From: Bradyrhizobium ivorense
GTDB taxonomy: Bacteria; Pseudomonadota; Alphaproteobacteria; Rhizobiales; Xanthobacteraceae
Length of the DNA: 64,000 nt
Assembly: GCF_900696085.1 (NCBI RefSeq)
Contig: NZ_CAADFC020000029.1
Span: 124,001 to 188,000 of the forward strand
Direction of reading: 5' to 3'
Position numbers and translations under genes: made by a program. Within the stretch, counting starts at the first letter, position 1. Each line of letters begins with the position of its first letter. The notes under the pieces are model-generated. The model was not told where the DNA came from, did no database searches, and was given only the letters and a program-made list of their open reading frames with translations. This document shows positions 16,817-26,455 of the stretch, in pieces.

Positions 16817-18511
16817 TCACTTCGCCGATACCGGCGCGGGCGGCTGGGTCAGCACCTGGCGGATCATCCGCGCCAGATCGGACTTGCGATAGGGCTTTGC
16901 CAGCAAGGTCACGTCGGGATCGAGCCGGCCGTGGTGGAAGATCGCATCCTCGGTGTAGCCGGAGGTGAACAGCACCCGCACCGACGGCAGTTTTGCCAGC
17001 ACCGCGTCGGCGACCTGCCGGCCATTCATGCCGCCGGACATGATGACGTCGGTGAACAGCACGTCGCAGACGAATCCCTTGTCGATCGCCGCCAGCGCCT
17101 CGGGGCCGTTGGCGGTGACCAAAGTGCGGTAGCCAAGTTGCTCGAGCTGGGCGCTGACGTAGTTGCGGACCAGCGGATCGTCCTCGACCACCAAAATGGT
17201 CTCGTTGCCGCCGCGCGCATCGACCGCGGCGGGCGGTTCGGCCTCTTCCATGTCGCCGCTCGAGCGCGGCAGATACAGCTTGATCGAGGTGCCGTGGCCC
17301 TCTTCGGAATAGATCTTGAGATGCCCGTCGGACTGCTTGATGAAGCCGTAGACCATGCTCAGGCCAAGGCCGGTGCCCTTGCCGGTGTCCTTGGTGGTGA
17401 AGAACGGCTCGAACACCTTTTCCCGGATCGTTTCCGGGATGCCGGCGCCGGTGTCGCTGACCGCGACCATGACATATTCGCCGGCCCGCACATCCAGATT
17501 GGAGGCGGCGTAGGTCTCGTCGAGGATGACGTTGCTGGTCTCCAGCATCAGCTTGCCGCCGTCGGGCATCGCATCGCGGGCATTGACCGCGAGATTGAGC
17601 AGCGCGGTCGCCATGTGGTTGGGATCGATGAAGGCCGGCCAGGCGTCGGGCTCGAGCGAGGTCTCGATCTCGATCTGCTCGCCGAGCGAGGGGCGCAGCA
17701 GCCGCGCGGTGTCCTGCACCAGCGTGTTGAGGTCGGCCTCGCGCGGCTGCAAAGGCTGCTGCCGCGAGAAGGCGAGCAGATGTTTTGTCACCTCGGCGCC
17801 GCGCGAGGCGGCGTCGCTGATCATCTTGGTGACGGATGACAGCGCGGCATCGTGCTCGACGGCCTCGGCGAGGATGTCGATCAGGCCGGTGATCACGGTC
17901 AGGATGTTGTTGAAGTCGTGCGCGATGCCGCCGGTGAGGTGCCCGACCGCCTCCATCTTCTGCACCTGGCGCAGCTTCTGCTCGGCCTCGAGCTGTTCGC
18001 GCGCCGCCTCGACCTCGCGGGCGCGCATGAAAATCTCGGCTTCCATCTGCTCGGTGCGCTCGCGCAGCTGGTCCGCCAGCTTGTCCTGCTCGACACCACG
18101 GTGCTTCAGATGGATGAACTGGGTGACGTCCTCGACGCGATGGATGATGTAGCTCAGCTGCCCGCCCGGCCCGAACACCGGCGAGTTGCGCGGGCTCCAG
18201 TAACGTTCCTCGAAGCCGCCGCCTTCCGCCTCGGGCTTGCGGATATCGTATTTCTGCACCGACATGGTGTCGGGCTTGCGGAACTGAACCACGCGCTCCA
18301 GCGAGGCGCGCAGGTTCCGCACGCCGTCGGCGGCGGGATCGTCGGGATTGTCGGGGAACACGTCGAACAGCGCGCGTCCGAGGATCGCGGCGCGCTCGGT
18401 CCTCGTGGCGCGCAAATAGGCGTCGCTCGCCGCCGCGATGCGAAATTCGGGTGGCGTCAGCACCAAATAGAGGCCGGGCGCCGCCTCGAACAACGCCTTG
18501 AAGTCAGGCAT
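16817..18511 (-). CDS. Hybrid sensor histidine kinase (PAS-HisKA-HATPase-REC)
   Basis: A soluble hybrid kinase of 564 residues from the ATG at 18511. Domains in order are: PAS (about 1-130), a coiled coil (135-185), HisKA with the phospho-acceptor His198 in GGIAHDFNNIL, HATPase with N box LNLAVNARDAMPDGG and G boxes DTGAGIP and GKGTGLGLSMVYG, and a C-terminal receiver from about 437 with the acceptor Asp in LFTDVIMSGG. No transmembrane segment is seen, so the signal is cytoplasmic. The best ribosome site, AAGGAGG (18538-18544), sits 26 bases before this ATG but five before an in-frame CTG at 18530-18532, so a CTG start adding seven residues is possible. No partner regulator is adjacent. Confidence 0.88.
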   Translation of the reverse strand: MPDFKALFEAAPGLYLVLTPPEFRIAAASDAYLRATRTERAAILGRALFDVFPDNPDDPAADGVRNLRASLERVVQFRKPDTMSVQKYDIRKPEAEGGGFEERYWSPRNSPVFGPGGQLSYIIHRVEDVTQFIHLKHRGVEQDKLADQLRERTEQMEAEIFMRAREVEAAREQLEAEQKLRQVQKMEAVGHLTGGIAHDFNNILTVITGLIDILAEAVEHDAALSSVTKMISDAASRGAEVTKHLLAFSRQQPLQPREADLNTLVQDTARLLRPSLGEQIEIETSLEPDAWPAFIDPNHMATALLNLAVNARDAMPDGGKLMLETSNVILDETYAASNLDVRAGEYVMVAVSDTGAGIPETIREKVFEPFFTTKDTGKGTGLGLSMVYGFIKQSDGHLKIYSEEGHGTSIKLYLPRSSGDMEEAEPPAAVDARGGNETILVVEDDPLVRNYVSAQLEQLGYRTLVTANGPEALAAIDKGFVCDVLFTDVIMSGGMNGRQVADAVLAKLPSVRVLFTSGYTEDAIFHHGRLDPDVTLLAKPYRKSDLARMIRQVLTQPPAPVSAK

Positions 18512-18831
18512 GGGCGGGGACGGGGTCTGCAGGTTATCCTCCTTGCAGCGATACGCGCGGTCCACCAAGAAGATTTGACACGCGTTTTGGCCGAGCGCAA
18601 TGCCTAACGGTTGGCACTGGCTCGCCTTTTTCGCTTCTGCGTAAACACCGCGATAGCGCGCGGCGGGCAAGCTCAATCGCCGGCAAGCGCAACGTGCCGG
18701 CGAGGATGGGGCGATGCCCCCGTTGCGGCAGCAACCAACCCGAATCCGACCGTGTTGCGCGCAAACCGGAACCTTCGGTGATCGCCGCCTACGCGCCGGC
18801 GATCATATGCACGCTGTGATGCTCATGGCGC

Positions 18832-19758
18832 CTAGCGCGTGTTCGGCAGATAGCGCCAGCCGTCCTTGCCGAGGAAATCCAGCATGGCTTTCGCCGGCGG
18901 CAGCAGGATCTTGTCGGCGCGCCGGATCGCGTGCCACTGCCGGACGATCGGCAGGCCCCGGACCTTGAGCACCACCAGCCGGCCGTCCTCCAGCTCGTGA
19001 TGGATGGTGTGCTGGGAGATGAAGGCGATGCCGAGCCCGGCCATCACCGCCTGCTTGATGGTCTCGTTGCTGTCCATCGCCATGCCGATCTTCGGCGCCA
19101 GGCCGACACGCTCGAAGAATTGCTGCATCAGCATCCGCGTGCCGGATCCCTGCTCGCGGGTGATGAAAGTCTCACCGGCGAGCTCGGATATCTCGACGTG
19201 CCGGCGCCGTGCCAGCCGGTGATCGGCGGCGGCGACGATGTAGTGCGGATGCCGGCCGAGCGGCTTCATCTCGACCTCGAGGTCGGCCGGCGGCGCGCCC
19301 ATCACCGCAATATCGAGATCGTAGCCGCGCAGCGCGTCGCGGATCTCCTCGCGGTTGCCGATCCTGAGCGTGACCTCGATCTTGGGAAAGCGGCGCGAGA
19401 ACGCGGCGATCGCAAACGGCACGAAATATTTCGCGGTCGAGACCGCGCCCATCGCGACGCGGCCGCCGCTGCGGCCTGCGATCATGTCGAGCGACTGCTC
19501 GCAATCCTTCAGCGCCGCCTCGATCCGCTCGATCAGCGCCAGCACATGCGCGCCGGCATCGGTCAGCGCCATGCCGTCGCCGGTGCGTTGGATCAGCGGC
19601 AGCTCGGCAAGCGCCTGCAGGTTGCGCAGCTGCAGCGTCACCGCGGGCTGCGTCAGATTGAGGCGATTGGCTGCCGAGGTGATCGAGCCCGCCTCGTGCA
19701 CGGCGGACAGCGCGCGCAGCTGGCGGATGGTGAGGTCTCGCGTGAAGTGGCCGGCCAT
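18832..19758 (-). CDS. cbbR: LysR-type regulator of the Calvin cycle operon
   Basis: A 308-residue LysR protein. The N-terminal winged HTH reads RALSAVHEAGSITSAANRLN then LTQPAVTLQLRNLQ. The effector domain starts near residue 90 (GRVAMGAVSTAKYFVPFAIA) and contains FITREQGSGTRMLMQQFF, both characteristic of CbbR. CbbR proteins activate cbb operons in response to metabolites such as RuBP or NADPH. It is divergent from cbbF, the classic arrangement. I chose ATG 19758 because GGAG lies seven bases upstream; ATG 19770 would add four residues. Confidence 0.93.
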   Translation of the reverse strand: MAGHFTRDLTIRQLRALSAVHEAGSITSAANRLNLTQPAVTLQLRNLQALAELPLIQRTGDGMALTDAGAHVLALIERIEAALKDCEQSLDMIAGRSGGRVAMGAVSTAKYFVPFAIAAFSRRFPKIEVTLRIGNREEIRDALRGYDLDIAVMGAPPADLEVEMKPLGRHPHYIVAAADHRLARRRHVEISELAGETFITREQGSGTRMLMQQFFERVGLAPKIGMAMDSNETIKQAVMAGLGIAFISQHTIHHELEDGRLVVLKVRGLPIVRQWHAIRRADKILLPPAKAMLDFLGKDGWRYLPNTR

Positions 19759-19778
19759 CGCGGGCTCCATAAGGAAAA

Positions 19779-19795
19779 CTTTGGCATCGCCAAAG
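19779..19795. promoter_or_regulatory. Perfect palindrome in the cbbR-cbbF control region
   Basis: CTTTGGC-ATC-GCCAAAG is a 17-base perfect inverted repeat just upstream of cbbR and about 120 bases before cbbF. LysR regulators bind dyads in such divergent gaps, so a CbbR site is the simplest reading. Other T-N11-A dyads may exist nearby. Not experimentally supported here. Confidence 0.5.
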
Positions 19796-19912
19796 ATAAA
19801 GAAATTTCCCTAATTCGGCAATTCGCGCGTTGATAGTGGCAACGGCGACTCCAATGCGGGTCGTCGATCGAAACAGCCTCGGCACAGAGGGCGTGATCAA
19901 AGGGAGAGACCC

Positions 19913-20950
19913 GTGGAGATTCGTCCCGCATTGCATGCCTATCTGGAGTGGCCGGCGCAGCAGAACCCGATGCGTGCCGCCACGGTCGCGGTGATCGAGG
20001 CGCTCGCCGGCGCCGCCATCGAACTCGCGCGCACCATTGCCGCCGGTTCCCTTGCCGCGATCGGCGGCGAGAGCGGCGGCATCAATCCCGACGGCGATCG
20101 CCAGAAGACCATCGACATCATTGCCGACCGCCTGATGCGCGACGCGCTGCGCACGGCGCCGGTCGCTGCCGTGGTGTCGGAGGAGATGGAACTGCCCGAA
20201 GTGCTCGATGCCGATGCGCCGCTCTGCGTCGCGATCGATCCGCTCGACGGTTCGGCCAATCTGGAGAACAACATCTCGGTCGGTACCATCTTCTCGATCC
20301 GGCCGAAGACCCGCGACGCCATCTCGACCTTCTTCGAGCCCGGCACGGCGCAAAACGCCGCGGGCTGCTTCATCTACGGCCCGCAGACCGTGCTGGTGCT
20401 GGCGTTCGACCAGTGCGTCGATTGCTTCACGCTCGACCCGCGCACGGGAGAGTTCGTGCTGACCGGACGCGACCTGCAGGTGCCGCCGGACACGCCGGAA
20501 TTCGCCATCAACGCCTCGAACCGCCGGCACTGGAGCGGCGCGGTGCGCGGCTACATCGACCAGTGCCTGGCCGGGGTGAACGGCGAGCGCGGCCAGGACT
20601 ACAACATGCGCTGGATCGGCTCGCTGGTCGCCGAGGCCTATCGCATCCTGATGCGCGGCGGCGTGTTCCTTTATCCGGCCGATGCGCGCCAGGGCTATCG
20701 CGAGGGCCGGCTGCGGCTGTTGTACGAGGCGCACCCGATCGCGCTGATCATGGAATGGGCGGGCGGCGCCGCCTCGAGCGGCCGCGCGCGGATTCTCGAA
20801 TTGTCGGCACGCTCGCCGCATCAGCGCGTACCCCTGATCATGGGATCGACCCGCGCGGTGCGCGACGTCGATGCAGTCCACCTGACCGTCGAGCCGTTGT
20901 TCGAAAGCAGCGATGCCCCGCTGTTCGCGCGGCGCGGCCTGTTCCGCTGA
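19913..20950 (+). CDS. cbbF: Class I fructose-1,6-bisphosphatase
   Basis: Hydrolyses fructose-1,6-bisphosphate (and often sedoheptulose-1,7-bisphosphate) to regenerate sugar phosphates in the Calvin cycle. The 345-residue protein has the metal-binding signature CVAIDPLDGSANLENNISVG near residues 104-123 and the upstream acidic VVSEEMELPE. The C-terminal substrate-binding segments (LYEAHPIALIMEWAGG) also match. The start is GTG at 19913 with GGGAGAGA upstream. It is the first gene of the eight-gene cbb operon, immediately downstream of the divergent cbbR control region. Confidence 0.96.
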   Translation: MEIRPALHAYLEWPAQQNPMRAATVAVIEALAGAAIELARTIAAGSLAAIGGESGGINPDGDRQKTIDIIADRLMRDALRTAPVAAVVSEEMELPEVLDADAPLCVAIDPLDGSANLENNISVGTIFSIRPKTRDAISTFFEPGTAQNAAGCFIYGPQTVLVLAFDQCVDCFTLDPRTGEFVLTGRDLQVPPDTPEFAINASNRRHWSGAVRGYIDQCLAGVNGERGQDYNMRWIGSLVAEAYRILMRGGVFLYPADARQGYREGRLRLLYEAHPIALIMEWAGGAASSGRARILELSARSPHQRVPLIMGSTRAVRDVDAVHLTVEPLFESSDAPLFARRGLFR

Positions 20951-20960
20951 GGAGGGGCGC

Positions 20961-21836
20961 ATGTCCCGTCGACATCCCATCATCTCGATCGCCGGTTCCT
21001 CCGGCGCCGGCACCACCTCGGTGCGGAAGACGTTTGAAAATATCTTCCGCCGCGAGAACGTGGTTGCGGCTTACGTCGAGGGCGACGCGTTCCACCGCTA
21101 CGACCGCGCCGAGATGCGCAGCAAGATGGTGGAGGAGGCGGAACGCGGCAATAAGCATTTCAGCCATTTCAGCCCCGAAACCAACCTGTTCGAGGAGCTG
21201 GAAAAGCTGTTCCGCGACTATGCCGAGACCGGCACCGGAACGACGCGGCACTATGTGCATGACGAGGAGGAGGCGCGGCTCTACGGCGCCAAGCCCGGCA
21301 CCTTCACCGAATGGGAGCCGCTGCCGGAAAACTCCGATCTGTTGTTCTACGAGGGCCTGCACGGCGCCGTGGTCACCGACACCGTGAACGTCGCGCAGCA
21401 CGCCGACCTCAAGATCGGCGTCGTGCCGGTCATCAACCTCGAATGGATCCAGAAGCTGCACCGCGACCGCAGTCACCGCGGCTACTCCACCGAGGCGGTG
21501 ACCGACACCATCCTGCGCCGCATGCCCGATTACGTGAACTTCATCTGCCCGCAGTTCACCGAGACCGACATCAACTTCCAGCGCGTGCCGACGGTCGACA
21601 CGTCGAACCCGTTCATCGCGCGCTGGATCCCGACGCCGGACGAATCGATGGTGGTGATCCGGCTGAAGAACCCGCGCGGCATCGACTTCCCGTATCTGCT
21701 GTCGATGATCCCGGGAAGCTTCATGTCGCGCGCCAACTCGATCGTGATTCACGGCGCCAAGCTCGACCTTGCGATGCAGCTCATCCTCACGCCGCTGATC
21801 CTGCAACTGATCGAACGAAAGAGGCGAACGATATGA
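20961..21836 (+). CDS. cbbP: Phosphoribulokinase (proteobacterial class I)
   Basis: Phosphorylates ribulose-5-phosphate with ATP to give RuBP, the RuBisCO substrate. The 291-residue length matches the octameric proteobacterial enzyme. The P-loop GSSGAGTTS occupies residues 12-20, and EGDAFHRYDRAEM follows with the catalytic Asp. The ATG at 20961 has GGAGGGG nine bases upstream. Its stop overlaps the cbbT start (ATGA at 21833), showing translational coupling. Confidence 0.97.
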   Translation: MSRRHPIISIAGSSGAGTTSVRKTFENIFRRENVVAAYVEGDAFHRYDRAEMRSKMVEEAERGNKHFSHFSPETNLFEELEKLFRDYAETGTGTTRHYVHDEEEARLYGAKPGTFTEWEPLPENSDLLFYEGLHGAVVTDTVNVAQHADLKIGVVPVINLEWIQKLHRDRSHRGYSTEAVTDTILRRMPDYVNFICPQFTETDINFQRVPTVDTSNPFIARWIPTPDESMVVIRLKNPRGIDFPYLLSMIPGSFMSRANSIVIHGAKLDLAMQLILTPLILQLIERKRRTI

Positions 21837-23851
21837 CCGCACTTGCGTCCATAGCCAGCAGCCCCCGCACCGATGTCGGCCATGCCGAGATGGCCAACGC
21901 CATCCGCTTTCTCGCGATCGATGCGGTCGAGCAGGCGAAATCCGGCCACCCCGGCATGCCGATGGGCATGGCCGACGTCGCCACCGTGCTGTTCGCCGAT
22001 TTCCTGAAGTTCGATCCCGCCGATCCGGCCTGGCCCGACCGCGACCGCTTTGTGCTGTCGGCCGGCCACGGCTCGATGCTGCTCTACGCGCTGCTGCATC
22101 TGACCGGCTACGAGAGCATGACGCTCGATCAGCTCAAGGCGTTCCGGCAGTGGGGCTCCAAAACTCCGGGACATCCCGAATATGGTCACACGCCCGGGGT
22201 CGAGACCACGACCGGGCCGCTCGGGCAGGGGATCGCGACCGCGGTCGGCATGGCGCTGGCCGAGCGGCTGATGAACGCACGCTTCGGCGACGACCTCGTC
22301 GACCACTTCACTTATGTCATTGCCGGCGATGGCTGCCTGATGGAGGGCATCAGCCAGGAGGCGATCTCGCTCGCCGGCCATCTGCGGCTGAACCGGCTGA
22401 TCGTGCTGTTCGACGACAATCAGATTTCGATCGACGGCGCCACCTCGCTGTCCTGCTCGGACGATCAGGTCGCGCGCTTCAAGGCGAGCGGCTGGGACGT
22501 CTGCCGCATCGACGGCCACGATCCGCAGGCCATTGCGGCCGCGATCAGGCAGGCCAAGGCCAGCGACCGTCCGTCGCTGATCGCCTGCCGCACCGTGATC
22601 GGGTTCGGCGCGCCGAACCGGCAGGGCAGCGAGAAGGTGCATGGCGCGCCGCTTGGCACTGAGGAGGTGCAGAAGACCCGCGCCGCGCTGGGCTGGCCGT
22701 ATCCGGCGTTCGAGATTCCCGACGCCGTGCTGACCGAGTGGCGCGAGATCGGCGCACGCGGCCGCGAGGCGCGCCGCGCCTGGATCGAGCGCTCGCGGCG
22801 CGCCGGCAACGGCGAACGTTCACCGTTCCATGACGCGCTGAACCGGAAATTGCCGTGCGCCTATGTCGATGCGATGGCGAGGCTGCAGGCGCGGTTCGCG
22901 ACCGAGCAGCCAAAACTCGCGACGCGGCAGGCCTCGCAGCAGGTCATCGACGTGATCGCGGAAGCGCTGCCGAACCTGCTCGGCGGCTCGGCCGACCTCA
23001 CGCACTCCAATCTCACGCTGGCAAAGACCCAGGTGCCGGTGCGGCCGGAGACGCTCGACGGCAGCTACATCCATTACGGCATCCGCGAGCACGGCATGGC
23101 GGCGGCGATGAACGGCATCGCGCTGCATGGCGGCTTCATCCCGTATGGCGGCACCTTCCTGTCCTTCGCCGATTACAACCGGCCGGCGATCCGCCTCGCG
23201 GCTCTGATGGGCATCCGCGTCATCCATGTGATGACCCATGACTCGATCGGGCTCGGCGAGGACGGGCCGACGCATCAGCCGGTCGAGCACCTCGCGGCGC
23301 TGCGGGCGATTCCGAACCTGCTGGTGTTTCGGCCAGCCGACGCCGTCGAGACCGCGGAAGCCTGGGATTGCGCGCTGCGCGCGGAAACCTCGCCGTCGAT
23401 CCTCTGCCTGTCGCGGCAGGCGCTGCCGACGGTTCGCGAGATGCCCAAAAACAACCAGGTCGCGCTCGGCGCCTACGTACTCGTCGAGCCGGCCTTCGGG
23501 CGTGACGTCACCCTGATTGCAACGGGCTCGGAGGTGGCGATCGCGCTCGAAGCCGCAAAGCTGCTGGCGGAAGCAGGGGTGAAGGCCGCGGTGGTCTCGG
23601 CCCCGTGCTTCGACCTGTTCCGCCAGCAGCCGCGCGACTATCGCGCCAAGGTGCTGGGCAGCGCGCCGCGCGTCGGCGTCGAAGCTGCGGTCGAAGGCGA
23701 CTGGGCGCGCTGGCTCGGCGATGGCGGCGAGTTCATCGGCATGACCGGCTTCGGCGCCTCGGCCCCGGCCGACGTGCTCTACCGCGAATTCGGCATCACG
23801 CCGGCGGCGGTCGCGGCCGCAGCGCAGCGCGTGATGCAACGATCGAACTAA
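21833..23851 (+). CDS. cbbT: Transketolase
   Basis: A thiamine-diphosphate enzyme of 672 residues moving two-carbon units in the regenerative phase of the cycle. The N-terminal domain starts MANAIRFLAIDAVEQAKSGH, and the TPP motif runs from GDGCLMEGISQEA to LFDDN (near residues 163-195). The pyrimidine domain carries HDSIGLGEDGPTHQPVEHL, and the C-terminal domain ends QRVMQRSN. Length and motifs fit cbbT/tkt throughout. Located between cbbP (four-base overlap) and cbbA (15-base gap with AAAGGAGG). Confidence 0.96.
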   Translation: MTALASIASSPRTDVGHAEMANAIRFLAIDAVEQAKSGHPGMPMGMADVATVLFADFLKFDPADPAWPDRDRFVLSAGHGSMLLYALLHLTGYESMTLDQLKAFRQWGSKTPGHPEYGHTPGVETTTGPLGQGIATAVGMALAERLMNARFGDDLVDHFTYVIAGDGCLMEGISQEAISLAGHLRLNRLIVLFDDNQISIDGATSLSCSDDQVARFKASGWDVCRIDGHDPQAIAAAIRQAKASDRPSLIACRTVIGFGAPNRQGSEKVHGAPLGTEEVQKTRAALGWPYPAFEIPDAVLTEWREIGARGREARRAWIERSRRAGNGERSPFHDALNRKLPCAYVDAMARLQARFATEQPKLATRQASQQVIDVIAEALPNLLGGSADLTHSNLTLAKTQVPVRPETLDGSYIHYGIREHGMAAAMNGIALHGGFIPYGGTFLSFADYNRPAIRLAALMGIRVIHVMTHDSIGLGEDGPTHQPVEHLAALRAIPNLLVFRPADAVETAEAWDCALRAETSPSILCLSRQALPTVREMPKNNQVALGAYVLVEPAFGRDVTLIATGSEVAIALEAAKLLAEAGVKAAVVSAPCFDLFRQQPRDYRAKVLGSAPRVGVEAAVEGDWARWLGDGGEFIGMTGFGASAPADVLYREFGITPAAVAAAAQRVMQRSN

Positions 23852-23866
23852 AAGGAGGACGTCAGT

Positions 23867-24949
23867 ATGGCGCGGATTACCCTGAGGCAATTGCTGGATC
23901 ATGCCGCCGAGCGCGGCTACGGCGTGCCGGCTTTCAACATCAACAACATGGAGCAGGGCCTTGCCATCATGGCGGCCGCGGCTGACTGCGATGCGCCGGT
24001 CATCATCCAGGCCTCGCGCGGCGCGCGCGCCTATGCCAACGATATCATGCTGGCGAAGATGATCGACGCGCTCGAGGAGATGTATCCGCAGATTCCGCTC
24101 TGCCTGCATCTCGACCACGGCAACGAGGAGGCGACCTGCGCCACCGCGATCCGCTACGGCTTCACCTCGGTAATGATGGACGGCTCGCTCAAGGCCGACG
24201 CCAAGACGGCGGCGGATTATGACTACAACGTCGACATCACCCGCCGCGTCGTCGACATGGCGCATTGGGTCGGCGCCTCGGTCGAGGGCGAACTCGGCGT
24301 GCTCGGCTCGCTCGAGCATGGCGGCGGCGAGCAGGAGGACGGTCACGGCGTCGAGGGCACGCTCAGCCACGACCAGCTGCTCACCGATCCCGGCCAGGCG
24401 GTCGATTTCGTCCGCGCCACCAAGGTCGATGCGCTGGCGATCGCAATGGGCACCTCGCACGGCGCCTACAAGTTCACCCGCCGGCCCGACGGCGAGATTT
24501 TGGCGATGCGCGTGGTCGAGGAGATTCATTCGCGGCTGCCCAACACGCATCTGGTGATGCACGGCTCGTCCTCGGTGCCGCAGCCGCTGCAGGACATGTT
24601 CAACGCCTTCGGCGGCGAGATGCCGCAGACCTGGGGCGTGCCGGTCGAGGAGATCGTCCGCGGCATCCGGCACGGCGTGCGCAAGGTCAACATCGATACC
24701 GATTGCCGGCTGGCGATGGCCGCCGCGTTCCGCAAGGTCGCTACGCAGTCGAAGAGCGAGTTCGACCCGCGCAAGTTCCTCAAGCCGGCGATGGACGCGC
24801 TGCGCGAGCTCTGCCGCGACCGCTTCGAGCAGTTCGGCACCGCAGGCAACGCCGCGAAGATCAAGGTGGTGTCGCTGCCGGAGATGGCAAAGCGCTATCG
24901 GGCCGGCGCGCTCGATCCGCAGATTGGAAGCATGACCCAGGCCGCCTGA
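23867..24949 (+). CDS. cbbA: Class II fructose-bisphosphate aldolase
   Basis: A zinc-dependent aldolase of 360 residues making fructose-1,6- and sedoheptulose-1,7-bisphosphate. The zinc and substrate motif CLHLDHGNEE lies near residues 78-87, GASVEGELGVLG near 140-151, and VMHGSSSVPQP near 230. The version with GGGEQEDGHGVEG between them is typical of Calvin-cycle CbbA proteins. AAAGGAGG precedes the ATG. Central gene of the cbb operon, 30 bases before cbbL. Confidence 0.96.
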   Translation: MARITLRQLLDHAAERGYGVPAFNINNMEQGLAIMAAAADCDAPVIIQASRGARAYANDIMLAKMIDALEEMYPQIPLCLHLDHGNEEATCATAIRYGFTSVMMDGSLKADAKTAADYDYNVDITRRVVDMAHWVGASVEGELGVLGSLEHGGGEQEDGHGVEGTLSHDQLLTDPGQAVDFVRATKVDALAIAMGTSHGAYKFTRRPDGEILAMRVVEEIHSRLPNTHLVMHGSSSVPQPLQDMFNAFGGEMPQTWGVPVEEIVRGIRHGVRKVNIDTDCRLAMAAAFRKVATQSKSEFDPRKFLKPAMDALRELCRDRFEQFGTAGNAAKIKVVSLPEMAKRYRAGALDPQIGSMTQAA

Positions 24950-24979
24950 GCCGGCCGCCACGAACGACAGGAGATTGAC

Positions 24980-26443
24980 ATGAATGTGCAGCAGTCGATG
25001 ACCGTGCGCGGCAAGGATCGCTACAAGTCCGGCGTGATGGAATACAAGCGGATGGGTTATTGGGAGCCGAACTACGAGCCCAAGGACACCGACGTCATCG
25101 CGCTGTTCCGCGTCACGCCGCAGGATGGCGTCGATCCGACCGAGGCCTGCGCCGCGGTGGCGGGCGAATCCTCGACCGCGACCTGGACCGTGGTGTGGAC
25201 CGACCGCCTGACGGCCGCGGAGAAATACCGCGCGAAGTGCTACCGGGTCGATCCGGTGCCGAACTCGCCGGGCAGCTACTTCGCCTACATCGCCTACGAC
25301 CTCGATCTGTTCGAGCCGGGCTCGATCGCCAACCTGACCGCGTCGATCATCGGCAACGTGTTCGGCTTCAAGCCGCTGAAGGCGCTGCGGCTCGAGGACA
25401 TGCGGCTGCCGATCGCCTATGTGAAGACGTTTCAGGGCCCGGCGACCGGCATCGTGGTCGAGCGCGAGCGGCTCGACAAGTTCGGCCGGCCGCTGCTCGG
25501 CGCCACCGTCAAGCCGAAGCTCGGCCTGTCCGGCCGCAACTACGGCCGCGTGGTCTACGAGGCGCTCAAGGGCGGGCTCGACTTCACCAAGGACGACGAG
25601 AACATCAACTCGCAGCCCTTCATGCACTGGCGCGAGCGCTTCCTCTACTGCATGGAAGCGGTCAACCGCGCGCAGGCCGCGACCGGCGAGATCAAGGGCA
25701 CCTATCTCAACGTCACCGCCGCGACCATGGAGGACATGTACGAGCGTGCCGAGTTCGCGCACGAGATCGGCTCCAACATCGTCATGATCGATCTCGTGAT
25801 CGGCTACACCGCGATCCAGTCGATGGCGAAGTGGGCGCGCAAGCACGACATGATCCTGCATTTGCATCGCGCCGGCCACTCGACCTACACCCGCCAGCGC
25901 AGCCACGGCGTGTCGTTCCGCGTGATCGCAAAATGGATGCGGCTCGCCGGCGTCGATCACATCCATGCCGGCACCGTGGTCGGCAAGCTCGAGGGCGATC
26001 CCAACACGACGCGCGGCTACTACGACATCTGCCGCGAGGACTTCAACCCGCTGCAGCTCGAGCACGGCGTGTTCTTCGACCAGCACTGGGCGAGCCTCAA
26101 CAAGCTGATGCCGGTGGCATCAGGCGGCATCCATGCCGGCCAGATGCACCAGCTGCTCGACCTGCTCGGCGAGGACGTCGTCTTGCAGTTCGGCGGCGGC
26201 ACCATCGGCCATCCCCGCGGCATCCAGGCCGGCGCCACCGCCAACCGCGTCGCGCTGGAAGCGATGATCCTCGCTCGCAACGAGGGCCGCGACTACGTCC
26301 ATGAAGGGCCGGAGATCCTGGCCAGGGCGGCGCAGACCTGCACGCCGCTGCGCGAGGCGCTCGATGTCTGGAAGGACGTCACCTTCAACTACGAATCGAC
26401 CGACGCTCCCGACTTCATCCCCACGCCGAGCATGGCGGTCTGA
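24980..26443 (+). CDS. cbbL: RuBisCO large subunit, form I (red type, IC)
   Basis: Carboxylates RuBP; it assembles as L8S8 with CbbS. The 487-residue protein has the active-site segment GGLDFTKDDENINSQPF, whose first Lys and acidic pair bind CO2 and Mg, near residues 198-214. Catalytic loop 6, AGTVVGKLEGDP, is near 328-339. The long N-terminal region (TVRGKDRYKSGVMEYKRMGY) and the presence of cbbX indicate form IC of the red lineage. The ATG at 24980 has CAGGAG upstream. cbbS follows after 12 bases. Confidence 0.98.
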   Translation: MNVQQSMTVRGKDRYKSGVMEYKRMGYWEPNYEPKDTDVIALFRVTPQDGVDPTEACAAVAGESSTATWTVVWTDRLTAAEKYRAKCYRVDPVPNSPGSYFAYIAYDLDLFEPGSIANLTASIIGNVFGFKPLKALRLEDMRLPIAYVKTFQGPATGIVVERERLDKFGRPLLGATVKPKLGLSGRNYGRVVYEALKGGLDFTKDDENINSQPFMHWRERFLYCMEAVNRAQAATGEIKGTYLNVTAATMEDMYERAEFAHEIGSNIVMIDLVIGYTAIQSMAKWARKHDMILHLHRAGHSTYTRQRSHGVSFRVIAKWMRLAGVDHIHAGTVVGKLEGDPNTTRGYYDICREDFNPLQLEHGVFFDQHWASLNKLMPVASGGIHAGQMHQLLDLLGEDVVLQFGGGTIGHPRGIQAGATANRVALEAMILARNEGRDYVHEGPEILARAAQTCTPLREALDVWKDVTFNYESTDAPDFIPTPSMAV

Positions 26444-26455
26444 CAGGAGTTTCTC

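Noticed and set aside
22820..26086. A 1,088-codon open frame on the minus strand opposite cbbT-cbbA-cbbL.
   Set aside because: It is antisense to three well-recognised genes, shows only His/Arg/Ala-rich low-complexity sequence, and is explained by codon bias in GC-rich DNA.
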